From Streptacidiphilus jiangxiensis (GTDB lineage: Bacteria > Actinomycetota > Actinomycetes > Streptomycetales > Streptomycetaceae), in the NCBI RefSeq assembly GCF_900109465.1, contig NZ_FOAZ01000010.1, positions 248,001 through 312,000 of the forward strand: 64,000 nucleotides of DNA, given 5' to 3'. The notes beneath the pieces are model-generated. The model was given only the letters and a program-made list of their open reading frames with translations, made no database searches and was not told where the DNA came from. A program made the position numbers and the translations under genes. Numbering within the stretch: the stretch's first letter is position 1; each line of letters starts with the position of its first letter. Of this stretch, positions 50,645 to 59,490 are shown one piece after another.

Positions 50645-51889
50645 TCATCCGACCTGACGCCGCAGGCCCCACCACGGTTGCGACCCGTCGCAGCGAACCG
50701 CGAGACGGGTCCACAGGACCAGGACCGCCGGGAGGGCGAAGTAGCCGAAGCGGCTGGCCGGCGCGAGGGCGAAGGCGATGGCCAGGCCCAGCGCGAGGCG
50801 GTCCGCGCAGGCGACGAAGTCGACCGGCGGGCGCTTGACCAGCGAGACCGTGAGCGCCACCGCGCCGACCAGCAGCAGCACCCCCGCGACCGCCAGACCC
50901 GGCGTGCCCAACTCCGAGAGCAGCACGCCCGGCAGGGGGCTCTTCGCGGGCGTCGCGACCGCGCCGTGGCCGGTCGGGAAGAGGAAGACCTGCTCCAGCA
51001 TCGTCTTCGGCGTCCGCAGCGCGAACGGCAGGATGACCGCCCCCGCGCCGCCGAGCGTCACCGCCGCGCAGCGCAGCGCCGCGCCCAGGCCGTAGAGGGC
51101 GAACACCGCCGCGAGGACCACCGGGACCACCGGCCAGGCCGTCCACTTCAGGGTGCAGGCGAAGGCCAGGACCAGGCCTGCCGCCATCGGACGGTTGCGC
51201 AACGCCAGCGCCGGGGCGACGCAGCAGACGCCGATCAGCGGGATGTCGATCCCGCTGACGCACAGCGGCAGGGCCAGGAACGGCGAGGCCACCAGCGCGC
51301 CCACCGCGGTGCCGTACGAGATCCCGTACGAGCTCGCACCCGCAGCCGGTGCGGGAGCGGACCTCAGCACGGCCCGCCCGGCGGACAGGCACAGCGCCAG
51401 GAAGCCCGCGCACCACAGCCTGGCGTCACCCAGCGGTCCCAGCAGGCCCAGCGCGTGCGGCAGACCGAACAGCGCCTGGCCCGGGAGGTAGGGGTTGTAG
51501 TCGGCGAGCCCGTGCGGGTGGGCGGCGTACGGGCTGCCGGTGTGCAGCATCAGCTCCATCGAGCGTTCCATCACCGCGACCTCGGGCTGTGCCCGGCCGG
51601 TGAGGACCAGCCACCCGAGGGGCAGCGCCACCGCGCCGATCAGGGCCACCGCCACCGACGCCCGGCGCCGACCCGTCCCGGCGACGAGGGCCGCCGCCAG
51701 GTAGGCGACCGCCGCCATCGTGCCCCAGGTGCGGTGCGTGGTCAGGTTGGAGATGACCAGGAACGAGCCCGCCCACCCGGCGGCGACGAGCCACCCCAGC
51801 ACCCAGGTGCGCCGCTGCTCGAACCACGCCGCCCGCCGCGTCGCCCCCGCGACGACCTGCGGTGTGCTGACTGCGATGCTGCTGCTCAC
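50645..51889 (-). CDS. DUF2029 (GT87-like) polytopic membrane protein
   Basis: A 414-residue membrane protein with about ten hydrophobic segments. It resembles GT-C fold glycosyltransferases of the DUF2029/GT87 group, which use polyprenyl-phosphate sugars; the segment SPYAAHPHGLADYNPYLPG after helix 4 fits the substrate-side loop of such enzymes. Start is GTG at 51889. Neither donor nor acceptor can be named. It precedes the secreted protein gene at 49751 on the same strand. Confidence 0.7.
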   Translation of the reverse strand: MSSSIAVSTPQVVAGATRRAAWFEQRRTWVLGWLVAAGWAGSFLVISNLTTHRTWGTMAAVAYLAAALVAGTGRRRASVAVALIGAVALPLGWLVLTGRAQPEVAVMERSMELMLHTGSPYAAHPHGLADYNPYLPGQALFGLPHALGLLGPLGDARLWCAGFLALCLSAGRAVLRSAPAPAAGASSYGISYGTAVGALVASPFLALPLCVSGIDIPLIGVCCVAPALALRNRPMAAGLVLAFACTLKWTAWPVVPVVLAAVFALYGLGAALRCAAVTLGGAGAVILPFALRTPKTMLEQVFLFPTGHGAVATPAKSPLPGVLLSELGTPGLAVAGVLLLVGAVALTVSLVKRPPVDFVACADRLALGLAIAFALAPASRFGYFALPAVLVLWTRLAVRCDGSQPWWGLRRQVG

Positions 51890-52030
51890 CGTGACCCGCC
51901 CTCCCCGTCCTTGTTGACGGGTCAGACGCTACGGGTACGCGGCGGGCCCCCGCGTCGCTCTCCGAAGGTAATTCGCGTGCATCCCTGGGATGACACCGAC
52001 CCCGCGTCATCCTTCTGATGTAGCCGAACA

Positions 52031-52063
52031 ACCGGGCGCCCGTCGTAAGGACGGGCGCCCGGT
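52031..52063 (-). terminator. Terminator hairpin after the SsuA-like operon
   Basis: ACCGGGCGCCCGTC pairs perfectly with GACGGGCGCCCGGT around GTAAG, a 14-bp stem. It lies 17 bp beyond the stop of the substrate-binding protein gene. Confidence 0.9.
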
Positions 52064-52080
52064 GTGAGGGGGAGGGAAGG

Positions 52081-53184
52081 TCAGCCGTTGGCGCCCGCAG
52101 GCGTCGTGGTCGTGGTGAAGCCCTCCAGCTTGTTCGCCGCGACGACGAAGTCGTTGGTGAAGGTGGTGGAGAGGTCGACCGAGGAGGTCGCGTTGCCCGC
52201 CAGGATCTCGGTCGCCAGCGAGGTCTTCGGGCCGCCGGCCGGCATGATGCCGTCGGGCAGGAACTGGCCCTTGTCCTGCGTCAGCGCGGTGATGTAGTCG
52301 GCCTTGGTGACCAGGGCGTTGTTGGTGTACGAGGCCGGCAGGTTGTTGGCGATGTCGGCCGCGGAGTGGGTGTTGATCCAGTGCATGGTCGCGACGAGAG
52401 CGTCGACGACCTTCTGCGCGGCGTCCTTGTGGGAGTTGACCCAGTCGGTGCGGGACAGCACGGAGGCAGCCGGCCACATGCCGCCGAGGGCGCTGCTGGC
52501 ACCGCTCGTGGTGGCGAGGTCGATCGCGGAGTAGGCGATGTTCTTCTTCTCCAGCGCGGCGACCGTCGGCTGCGTGGTGATCGCACAGTCGACCTTGTGG
52601 TTCTGCAGGCCGGCCACGACGGTGGCGCCCGCGCCGACGCCGACGCGGTTGAAGTCGCTGGTCTTCAGGCCCTTCTGGGCGGCCAGGAACTTGATCAGCG
52701 TGTCGGTGCCGGAGCCCAGGTCGGTGACGCCGATCGTCTTGCCCTTGAAGTCCGCGGCGGAGTGCACGTTCTCGCCGGTGGCGCACATCACGCGCTCGCC
52801 CGGGGCGCCGGAGAGCTGGATGATGTCCTCGACCGCCTTGCCCTTCACCTGGAAGTCGATCGTGTGGTTGTACCAGGCGCCGGCCATGTCGACCTGGCCG
52901 GAGGCCATCGCGTCCTCGGCGCCGACGCCGCCGTCGAGCTCGGTGGAGAGGACGACGTTGACGCCGTACTTCTTGTAGAAGCCCAGCTGCTGCGCCAGCT
53001 CGTACGGCAGGTAGATCTGCTTGTCGATGCCGCCGACCATCAGTCTGACGGTGGGGGTTCCGGAGTCGCTGGAGCCGGAACCGCCCGAGGAGCCCGAGGA
53101 GGAGCAGGCGGTGGCGGTGCCGAGGGTGGCCAGGGCGAGGGAGGCGGCGATCACCGCGGAGCGCTTGAACATGGGGAGCCACAT
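52081..53184 (-). CDS. ABC transporter substrate-binding lipoprotein, NMT1/SsuA type
   Basis: Binds the solute for the importer formed with the two genes upstream. The 367-residue precursor has a signal peptide (KRSAVIAASLALATLGTATA) with a lipobox-like ATAC, giving a predicted lipidated Cys near residue 27, then a Ser/Gly linker. The body is a periplasmic-binding-protein type 2 fold of the NMT1/SsuA/TauA class (VRLMVGGIDKQIYLPYELAQQLGFYKKYGVNV, GVGAEDAMASGQVDMAG). Substrates of this class include sulfonates, nitrate, taurine and pyrimidine precursors of thiamine; the sequence does not decide. Two starts, 53184 and 53172, are possible. Confidence 0.9.
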   Translation of the reverse strand: MWLPMFKRSAVIAASLALATLGTATACSSSGSSGGSGSSDSGTPTVRLMVGGIDKQIYLPYELAQQLGFYKKYGVNVVLSTELDGGVGAEDAMASGQVDMAGAWYNHTIDFQVKGKAVEDIIQLSGAPGERVMCATGENVHSAADFKGKTIGVTDLGSGTDTLIKFLAAQKGLKTSDFNRVGVGAGATVVAGLQNHKVDCAITTQPTVAALEKKNIAYSAIDLATTSGASSALGGMWPAASVLSRTDWVNSHKDAAQKVVDALVATMHWINTHSAADIANNLPASYTNNALVTKADYITALTQDKGQFLPDGIMPAGGPKTSLATEILAGNATSSVDLSTTFTNDFVVAANKLEGFTTTTTPAGANG

Positions 53185-53220
53185 ACCTTTCGAGGGTGGG
53201 GGTGCGTATGTGTCGGTACG

Positions 53221-54114
53221 TCAGATGGCGTTGGACGCCTCGGAGGGGGCGGCCGGACGCCAGGACAGCAGCCAGTGCTCGAACTTCCCGATCACCCACT
53301 CGGCCATGAGGACCAGGGCGGCGATCAGGAACATGGCCGCGAAGACCGTGTTGGGGTCGAACTGGTTCTGCGCCTGCTTGATGATCAGACCGAGGCCCTG
53401 CTGCGAGCCCAGCACCTCGCCGACCAGCGCGCCGACGATGGCGAAGCCGAAGGCGCTGTGCAGGCTGGCGATGATCCAGGTCAGCGCCGAGGGGACGATG
53501 ACGTGGCGAGTGACCTGGAGGCGCGAGGCGCCGAGCACCTTCGCGTTGGCGAGGATGTTGCGGTCGACCTCGCGCACACCCTGGAAGGCGTTGAAGAAGA
53601 CCACGAAGAAGACCAGGACCGCAGCCAGCAGGATCTTGGGCAGGGTGCCGAGACCGAAGGCGACGATGAAGATCGAGCCGAGCACAATGCGCGGGATCGC
53701 GTTCACGATCTTGATGTAGGGGCCGAGCACGTCCGCGAGGTAGCGGCTCTGGCCGAGCGCGACGCCGACGATGACACCGGCCACCGCGCCGATCGCGAAG
53801 CCGATCAGGGCCTCCTGCATGGTGACCCAGATGTTGGCGTAGATCGAGCCGAACTCGGTGCCGTTCGTGAAAAGGTTCTGCAGGCTCTTCCAGATGCCCG
53901 AGGGCTGACCGTAGAAGAACGGGTCGATCGTGTTGGTGCGGGCGGCGAGCTCCCAGCCACCCAGGAAGAGGACGGCGAAGCCGATCCGACCGGCCCAGAC
54001 CGAGGCCTTGCGGCGCTGGACCGCTCGCTTGGCGGCCTTGGCTGCATCGGACTGCGCGGCGCGGGCGACGGCGTCGACCGGGGCGCCGGTCGCGGAGGTG
54101 GATGCGGTGCTCAT
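53221..54114 (-). CDS. ABC transporter permease, SsuC/TauC type
   Basis: A 297-residue inner-membrane permease with about six helices. The BPD_transp_1 coupling motif is visible as ANAKVLGASRLQVTRHVIVPSALTWI (EAA loop equivalent). The first ~40 residues are a cytoplasmic extension rich in Ala and Lys. The ATG at 54114 overlaps the ATPase stop as ATGA, so translation is coupled. It works with the binding protein at 52081 and the ATPase at 54111. Confidence 0.93.
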   Translation of the reverse strand: MSTASTSATGAPVDAVARAAQSDAAKAAKRAVQRRKASVWAGRIGFAVLFLGGWELAARTNTIDPFFYGQPSGIWKSLQNLFTNGTEFGSIYANIWVTMQEALIGFAIGAVAGVIVGVALGQSRYLADVLGPYIKIVNAIPRIVLGSIFIVAFGLGTLPKILLAAVLVFFVVFFNAFQGVREVDRNILANAKVLGASRLQVTRHVIVPSALTWIIASLHSAFGFAIVGALVGEVLGSQQGLGLIIKQAQNQFDPNTVFAAMFLIAALVLMAEWVIGKFEHWLLSWRPAAPSEASNAI

Positions 54115-54947
54115 GCTGCCTTGCCTTCCTTGGTGGGGGCACCGGAGGTGCGGGCGTAGGCGCGCTCGACCTCTTCGCGGAGGGTGTCCCAGATCTGGTG
54201 CTGGAGTTCGAGGAAGCGCGGCTCGAAGCGGATGTCCTGGACGGACCCGCGGGGGCGCGGCAGGTCGATGTCGTAGACCGCCTTGACCGTGCCGGGGCTG
54301 GAGGTCATCACGACGACCTTGTCGGCGAGGGCGACGGCCTCGTCCAGGTCGTGGGTGATGAACAGGACAGCCGGACGGCTCTGCTCCCACAGGCCCAGCA
54401 GCTCGTTCGACATGATCGCCTTGGTCTGCACGTCAAGGGCGCCGAACGGCTCGTCCATCATCAGGATCTTCGGCTCGTTGATCAGCGCGGCGGCCATGGC
54501 CACGCGCTTGCGCATACCGCCGGAGAGCTGGTGCGGGTAACGGTCCTCGAAGCCGGCCAGGCCCACCCGGCGCAACCAGTCCCGCGCGCGGGTCTGCGCC
54601 TCGGCCTTGCCGACGCCGCGGAAGATCGGTCCGAGTGCGACGTTCGCCAGCACCGTCTTCCAGGGCAGCAGCGCGTCCGCCTGGAACATGAAGCTGACGC
54701 CGTCGGTGATCCCGTCGACCACCTTGCCGCCGACCTTGACGGTGCCCTCGCTCGGCTTGTCCAGTCCGGACACCATGCCGAGGGTCGTCGACTTGCCGCA
54801 GCCGGTCGGTCCGACGACCGCGCAGAACTGGCCCGGCTCGACGGTGAAGGACACGTCCTTGATGGCCGTGAAGATCTCACCGCTGGGCGTCAGAAACCGC
54901 TTGGTGACGCCTTCGATCTCGATGCGGCCATTGTGCGTATCGGCCAT
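54111..54947 (-). CDS. ABC transporter ATP-binding protein, SsuB/TauB type
   Basis: A 278-residue ATPase. Walker A is GPTGCGKST, Q-loop FQADALLPW, signature LSGGMRKRVAMA, Walker B ILMMDEPFGALD and H-loop FITHDLDEA, all intact. It is the first gene of a three-gene importer operon (ATPase, permease, binding protein). ATG at 54947 has GGAAGGAG upstream; a longer form from an upstream start is possible. Two GlnR-like half-sites lie 60-75 bp upstream, which would fit a nitrogen-linked substrate, but this is weak. Confidence 0.93.
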   Translation of the reverse strand: MADTHNGRIEIEGVTKRFLTPSGEIFTAIKDVSFTVEPGQFCAVVGPTGCGKSTTLGMVSGLDKPSEGTVKVGGKVVDGITDGVSFMFQADALLPWKTVLANVALGPIFRGVGKAEAQTRARDWLRRVGLAGFEDRYPHQLSGGMRKRVAMAAALINEPKILMMDEPFGALDVQTKAIMSNELLGLWEQSRPAVLFITHDLDEAVALADKVVVMTSSPGTVKAVYDIDLPRPRGSVQDIRFEPRFLELQHQIWDTLREEVERAYARTSGAPTKEGKAA

Positions 54948-55007
54948 GAGTCCCGCTCCTTCCACACCCCCGGTTCGAGGTATTGAGAAGGTAGGAGCGG
55001 GACCCGT

Positions 55008-55023
55008 GTTACGTCGCTGTTTC
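55008..55023. promoter_or_regulatory. Possible GlnR-type half-sites
   Basis: GTTAC-GTCGCT-GTTTC, which reads GAAAC-n6-GTAAC on the minus strand, has the 5-mers and 6-nt spacing of GlnR a/b half-sites, though in b-a order. A weaker CTGAC lies 7 nt further upstream. It is located upstream of the SsuB-like ATPase start. Confidence 0.25.
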
Positions 55024-55088
55024 CGTGGTTGTCAGCTGTTAGTCGCGTAAGAGCCCATTCTGCTCGTTGTGCTCAGCTACTCAGCCAC

Positions 55089-55120
55089 TCAGGCGCTCAG
55101 GCGCTCAGGCGCTCAGGCGC
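55089..55120. repeat. 8-bp tandem repeat TCAGGCGC x4 spanning a stop codon
   Basis: Four exact TCAGGCGC units run across the 3' end of the ABC ATPase gene at 55105; its stop codon lies in the third unit. Because eight is not a multiple of three, gain or loss of a unit inside the coding part would change the C-terminal residues. A degenerate CTCAG(C/G) series precedes it. Confidence 0.9.
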
Positions 55121-55782
55121 TCGGGCGGGGACGGCGCCATGTCGAAGGCGGAGTCGGCCACGGCGAGAACCGCCGGGTCGTGCGTCGCGATCACGGTGAC
55201 GCAACCGCGCCCGGCGGTGGTTCCCACGATCAGCTCGGTCAGGGCCCGGGCCTGAGTGCGGTCGACGGCGGCGGTGGGCTCGTCGACGAGCAGCAACGCG
55301 GGTTCCAGGAGCAGCGCGCGTCCGAGCGCCACGCGTTGCCGTTCCCCGCCGGAGAGCTGGTCGGCCCGGTGTCGCAGCCGGTGGCCGAGGCCGAGCTCGG
55401 TCAGCAACTCCTCAGCCCTGGGCCGGAGTTGCCGGTGGCTGCGGCCAGCGATGGAGGCTGCGGCAAGGAGTTGGTCGACGACGACGAGGCCGCCGAGCAG
55501 GTTCCCGCTCTGGAACATGTAGCCGATCCGTTCGCGCCGGGCGCGGGCGCGATCGCGCTCGCTCAGGGCGGCGAGGTCGGCGCCGTCGAGCAGTACCTGT
55601 CCGGCGTCCGGGCGCAGCAACGCGCCGGCGACCGCGAGCAGCGTCGACTTGCCGGAGCCGGACGGCCCCACCAGGGCGGTGGCGGTGCCTGCGGCAAAGG
55701 TGGCATCGAGCCCGTCCAGCACCGTGACCCGGGCGTCACCGTGGCCCAACGTCACGCTGATTCCACGCAGTTCGAGGCTCAT
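55105..55782 (-). CDS. ABC transporter ATP-binding protein, LolD/MacB type
   Basis: A 225-residue ATPase of the type that powers FtsX-like permeases. Walker A is GPSGSGKST, signature LSGGERQRVALGRA, Walker B LLLVDEPTAAVD and H-loop IATHDPAV. Its ATG overlaps the permease stop as ATGA, so the two form one unit, regulated by the divergent TetR gene. The C terminus is encoded by an 8-bp tandem repeat. Transporters of this class export or extract hydrophobic compounds or act mechanically at the envelope; the substrate is unknown. Confidence 0.92.
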   Translation of the reverse strand: MSLELRGISVTLGHGDARVTVLDGLDATFAAGTATALVGPSGSGKSTLLAVAGALLRPDAGQVLLDGADLAALSERDRARARRERIGYMFQSGNLLGGLVVVDQLLAAASIAGRSHRQLRPRAEELLTELGLGHRLRHRADQLSGGERQRVALGRALLLEPALLLVDEPTAAVDRTQARALTELIVGTTAGRGCVTVIATHDPAVLAVADSAFDMAPSPPERLSA

Positions 55783-56891
55783 CGGCCGGCTCCCAGCATC
55801 GTCGTCGGATCGGCGGTGGCGACCCGCCGCAGGGTCAGGGCGGCACCCGCGAGCCCGGCGAGGGCGACGGTCGCCATGGTGGCCGCCAGGGTGGGCGCCG
55901 GCAGGCTGAACGGGACCTGCGCACCGAGCAGCAGCCCCACCGCGCCGGCCAGGGCGGCACCGACCAGCGTCCCGCCGACGACGACGGCCGAGGCCTGAGC
56001 GAGGGTGTGCCCGAGCAGCCGCCGCCGGGAGGCACCGAGGGCGCGCAGCAGGGCCAGCTCGGGCTGCCGCTGGACAGTCCAGATGCCGAAGAAGGCGCCG
56101 ACGACGAGCGGGGCGATCAGATAGAGGAAGGTCTGGATCGAGGTCATGGTGACCTTCTCTCCGCTGTATCCGGGCGCGGCGGCGAAGGCGTCGGCCAGCG
56201 GCACGGTGCGCGTGCCCAGCCGCCGGTCCACGGCGGCGAGGTCGGTGCCGGGCACCGCCTGGATCGCCACCGCACTGTACTGGTAGGGCAGCTCGGCGGT
56301 GGCCTGCTGCGCTCCGGGGACGGCGAACCGGATCCGCTGCCAGGTCGCGGGGGTGACGTAGGCGACAGGCACGTGCCCGTAGGCGCTGCTCCCGGTGACA
56401 CCGACGACGGTGAGGCGGACGCCGATCCGGTCGACGGTGAGGGTGTCACCGATCCTGACGCCCTGGTCGGCGAGCTTGCCGGAGACGACGACCTGGCCGT
56501 CCTCGGCGAGGCGGGCGCCCCTCTCGACACCGGGACTGAGGAACACGGCGGGGTCGACACCGAACGCGGCGAGGTCGACCTCGACGCCGCGTTCGGTGGT
56601 GCCGCGGGTAAGGGCGACGCCAAGGCCGGTCGCCCGCACACCGGGCTGCCGCTGCCAGGCGGCGAGGGTGTCGGCGCCGACGAGGCTGCGGGCGAACTGG
56701 TCGGTCTTCACGTCGGGCGAGAAGGCGAGATCGGTGGCGGACAACCGACGCAGCGCGGATACGGTGTCGTCGCCGAGGCCGGTGGTGAAGCCGGAGACGA
56801 TCCCGACCAGGGCGGCGACGAGGACCACGACGGCGCCCATGAGCAGGAAGCGTCCGCGCGCGGCCTTGAGTTCGAGCAGGGCGAGATGCAC
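55779..56891 (-). CDS. FtsX-like ABC permease
   Basis: A 370-residue permease with the MacB/FtsX topology: one N-terminal helix (about residues 15-37), a large extracytoplasmic domain (about 40-240) and three C-terminal helices, with the FtsX-domain motif PELALLRALGASRRRLLGHTLAQA. GTG at 56891 has an excellent GGAAGGAG site 4 nt upstream. It is divergent from a TetR regulator across a region with two matching palindromes. It works with the ATPase at 55105. Confidence 0.92.
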   Translation of the reverse strand: MHLALLELKAARGRFLLMGAVVVLVAALVGIVSGFTTGLGDDTVSALRRLSATDLAFSPDVKTDQFARSLVGADTLAAWQRQPGVRATGLGVALTRGTTERGVEVDLAAFGVDPAVFLSPGVERGARLAEDGQVVVSGKLADQGVRIGDTLTVDRIGVRLTVVGVTGSSAYGHVPVAYVTPATWQRIRFAVPGAQQATAELPYQYSAVAIQAVPGTDLAAVDRRLGTRTVPLADAFAAAPGYSGEKVTMTSIQTFLYLIAPLVVGAFFGIWTVQRQPELALLRALGASRRRLLGHTLAQASAVVVGGTLVGAALAGAVGLLLGAQVPFSLPAPTLAATMATVALAGLAGAALTLRRVATADPTTMLGAGR

Positions 56892-56909
56892 CGTGCTCCT
56901 TCCAACATA

Positions 56910-56954
56910 GGGACAAGGTGTCCCCAAGATAGAACATGGGGACGCCGCGTCCCC
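56910..56954. promoter_or_regulatory. Two TetR-type operators between ABC exporter and tetR
   Basis: GGGAC-AAGGT-GTCCC at 56910-56924 and GGGGAC-GCCGC-GTCCCC at 56938-56954 share the core GGGAC-n5-GTCCC, with centres 29 bp apart. On the minus strand TTGGGG and TATCTT (19-bp spacer) could be the exporter promoter; the second palindrome lies in its spacer and the first just after its -10 box. Both would be covered by a bound repressor. Confidence 0.65.
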
Positions 56955-56995
56955 AAACCGGGGTCGTCGCCGGGTCCGCCTCCTACACTGGGCGG

Positions 56996-57583
56996 ATGCC
57001 CAGGATCAGCGCCGCCTCCGTGGCCGACCACCGCGCGCAGCAACGGCAGGCGCTCCTCGTCGCGGCCCGCGAGCTGCTGGAGGAGGGCGACGCGTCCGCG
57101 GTGACCTTCGCGGCGGTCGCCGCGCGGGCGGGTCTGGCCCGCAACAGCCTCTACAAGTACTTCGCCGACCGCGGCGCGCTGCTGGCCGAGGTTGTCCGCG
57201 AGGTCACCCCGCGCTGGACGGCCCGGATCGACGCGGAGCTCGCCCAGGCCCCCGACGCGCGCGGTCGCGTCGCCGCCTACGTCCGCGCCCAGTGCGCGCT
57301 GGCCCACGAGGGCGAGCACCGCGTCGCCCGCGCGCTGGCCGAGGACGGCGACGCGGTGGTGCTGCGCGCGGGCGCGGCCGAGGCGCACCGCGCGATCCTC
57401 GAACCGCTCGTCGCGACGCTGCGCGACCTCGGCGACGACACGCCGCTGCGCACGGCGCTGCTGCTCCAGGGTCTGGTCAACGCGGCCGTCACCGCGCTGG
57501 ACGCGGGCGAGCCCTACCCGGACGTCACCGAGCGCGCCGTGGCCATGGCCCTTGGCGCGCTCGACGCGGCGGTCAGCGGCTGA
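56996..57583 (+). CDS. TetR family transcriptional regulator
   Basis: A 195-residue repressor. The N-terminal helix-turn-helix is at about residues 12-58 (RQALLVAARELLEEGDASAVTFAAVAARAGLARNSLYKYFADRGALLAEV); the rest is an Ala/Leu-rich effector-binding helical bundle. It is divergent from the FtsX-like ABC exporter, so derepression by the exported compound is the natural model. The ATG at 56996 lacks a ribosome site, and TACACT ends 6 nt upstream, which suggests a leaderless mRNA. Its stop abuts the stop of the convergent permease gene (TGATCA). Confidence 0.92.
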   Translation: MPRISAASVADHRAQQRQALLVAARELLEEGDASAVTFAAVAARAGLARNSLYKYFADRGALLAEVVREVTPRWTARIDAELAQAPDARGRVAAYVRAQCALAHEGEHRVARALAEDGDAVVLRAGAAEAHRAILEPLVATLRDLGDDTPLRTALLLQGLVNAAVTALDAGEPYPDVTERAVAMALGALDAAVSG

Positions 57584-58498
57584 TCAGCCCTTCACCGAGC
57601 CCGCCAGCAGCCCGCGGACGAAGTAACGCTGCAACGAGAAGAAGACGATCAGCGGGACGACGACGGAGACGAACGCACCCGCCGTCAGGATCTCCCAGTG
57701 GTCGCCGAAGGAGCCGGACAGCTGCGCCAACCGGGAGGGCATCGGCGCGGACTCCGGTGCGCCGCCGGTGAAGGTGAGCCCGACCAGCAGGTCGTTCCAG
57801 ACCCACAGGAACTGGAAGATGGCGAACGAGGCCAGCGCCGGAGTCGCCAGCGGCAGCACGATCGAGCGGAACACCCGGAAGTGGCTGGCGCCGTCGACGC
57901 GCGCGGCCTCGATCAGGTCGCGGGGCAGCTGGGCGATGAAGTTGTGCAGCAGGAAGACCGCGAGCGGCAGCGCGAACATGGTGTGCGCGATCCACACCGG
58001 CGCGTAGGTGCCGCCCATGCCGAGCGCCGGAAAGATCGTCACGCCGCCGATGTGCGCGCCGCCGGAGAACAGCTGGAGCAGCGGCACCAGCGCCATCTGC
58101 AGCGGCACCACCTGCAGCGCGAAGATCACGAAGAAGATCGCGTCGCTCCCCCGGAACGGGATCCAGGCCAGCACGTAGGCGGCCATCGACGCGATCACGA
58201 TCGGGAAGATCGTGGCCGGAACGGTGATCGCGATCGAGTTCACCAGGTAGGGCATCAGCCCGTCCTGGACCCCGAACCCGCCGTTGAACAGCACGTCGTG
58301 GTAGTTCGCCAGGGTCAGGTGCGGGTGTGCGAAGAAGTCCCACCACCCGGTGTTCGCCACGTCCTGCTGCGGCCGCAGCGAGGTGACCAGCAGCCCGAGC
58401 GTCGGCACCGTCCACACGACGGTGACCAGCAGCACCGCGAAGGACGCGAGGGGGCTGCTGATCGCCCGCCGCACACCGGTACGAGTCGGCGTCGCCAT
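57584..58498 (-). CDS. Carbohydrate ABC transporter permease, MalG type
   Basis: A 304-residue sugar-importer permease with six helices. The EAA coupling loop is IEAARVDGASHFRVFRSIVLPLATPAL. Its ATG overlaps the stop of the MalF-type gene by one base (TGATG). The order binding protein, MalF type, MalG type on the minus strand forms an operon of the CUT1 class. No ATPase is included, which is usual in Streptomyces where the shared ATPase MsiK serves such importers. No enzyme gene adjoins it to name the sugar. Confidence 0.94.
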   Translation of the reverse strand: MATPTRTGVRRAISSPLASFAVLLVTVVWTVPTLGLLVTSLRPQQDVANTGWWDFFAHPHLTLANYHDVLFNGGFGVQDGLMPYLVNSIAITVPATIFPIVIASMAAYVLAWIPFRGSDAIFFVIFALQVVPLQMALVPLLQLFSGGAHIGGVTIFPALGMGGTYAPVWIAHTMFALPLAVFLLHNFIAQLPRDLIEAARVDGASHFRVFRSIVLPLATPALASFAIFQFLWVWNDLLVGLTFTGGAPESAPMPSRLAQLSGSFGDHWEILTAGAFVSVVVPLIVFFSLQRYFVRGLLAGSVKG

Positions 58499-59472
58499 CA
58501 GCGGATCCCCCGTTCCTTGCGCAGCATCGCGACGTTGTAGGCGACCAGCGGCACCACGGCCAGGAAGAGCAGCACGGCCAGGGCGCCGGCCCTTCCGTTG
58601 TTGAACTCGGTGAAGGCCTGGTTGTACATCTCGTTGGCCAGCACCTGGGTGCCGAAGTTGCCGCCGGTCATGGTCCGGATGATGTCGAAGAGCTTCAGCG
58701 TCGTGATCATCACCGTGGTCAGCACGACGATGATCGTGCTGCGGATCATCGGGATGGTGACGTTGCGGAACAGCCGCCACCCCTGCGCGCCGTCGAGCAC
58801 GGCCGCCTCGGTGATGTCCTCCGGAATGGCCTTGATGGCGGCGGAGAGCACGACCATGGCGAACCCGGTCTGCACCCAGATCATGATGATCATCAGCAGG
58901 AAGTTGTTGAGCGGGTGCGACAGGATCCAGTTCGGCGGATGGTGCCAGCCGAGCCAGAGGCAGATCTGCGAGAGCAGGCCGATCTGCGGCTGGGAGGGGT
59001 CGCGGTAGGCGTAGACGAACTTCCAGATGATGCTGGCGCCGACGAAGGAGATCGCCATCGGCATGAAGATCAGCGACTTGTAGATCGCCTGCCCCCGCAG
59101 CCGGTCCACGAGCAGCGCGAGCACGAGCCCGAGACCGGTGGTCAGCAGCGGCGCGACGACGATCCAGAGCAGGGTGTTCAGCAGCACCTGGTGGATGTCG
59201 GAGTTCCCGAACGCCCAGGTGTAGTTGCCGGCGCCGAGGAACTTCGTGGAGTCCTCGTTGAACAGGCTCAGGTAGATCGTCCTGATCGCCGGGATCACGA
59301 TCCCGACGAGCAGCAGCAGGATCGCCGGCCCGAGCAGCAGCAGGATCGCCAGCCTGCGCGACAGCCGCCCGCGCGCCGCTCCGGCCAGGTAGAACAGCAG
59401 GAGCAGCACACCGAGGAAGCCGGCGACGGCACCGAACATGTTCCCGAACTTGACGGACGTATCAGCCCACAT
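58498..59472 (-). CDS. Carbohydrate ABC transporter permease, MalF type
   Basis: A 324-residue permease with about seven to eight helices, the first two forming an N-terminal extension. The EAA loop is ITEAAVLDGAQGWRLFRNVTIPMIRST. The ATG at 59472 is preceded by GGAGCGAC. The palindromic element copy E lies between it and the upstream binding-protein gene, which could attenuate transcription into the permeases. It pairs with the MalG-type permease. Confidence 0.94.
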   Translation of the reverse strand: MWADTSVKFGNMFGAVAGFLGVLLLLFYLAGAARGRLSRRLAILLLLGPAILLLLVGIVIPAIRTIYLSLFNEDSTKFLGAGNYTWAFGNSDIHQVLLNTLLWIVVAPLLTTGLGLVLALLVDRLRGQAIYKSLIFMPMAISFVGASIIWKFVYAYRDPSQPQIGLLSQICLWLGWHHPPNWILSHPLNNFLLMIIMIWVQTGFAMVVLSAAIKAIPEDITEAAVLDGAQGWRLFRNVTIPMIRSTIIVVLTTVMITTLKLFDIIRTMTGGNFGTQVLANEMYNQAFTEFNNGRAGALAVLLFLAVVPLVAYNVAMLRKERGIR

Positions 59473-59490
59473 GAGAAGTCGCTCCTACCC

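Noticed and set aside
54948-55104. Riboswitch (for example thiamine type) before the SsuA-like importer
   Set aside because: No THI-box, cobalamin-box or other conserved riboswitch core is recognisable in the leader.
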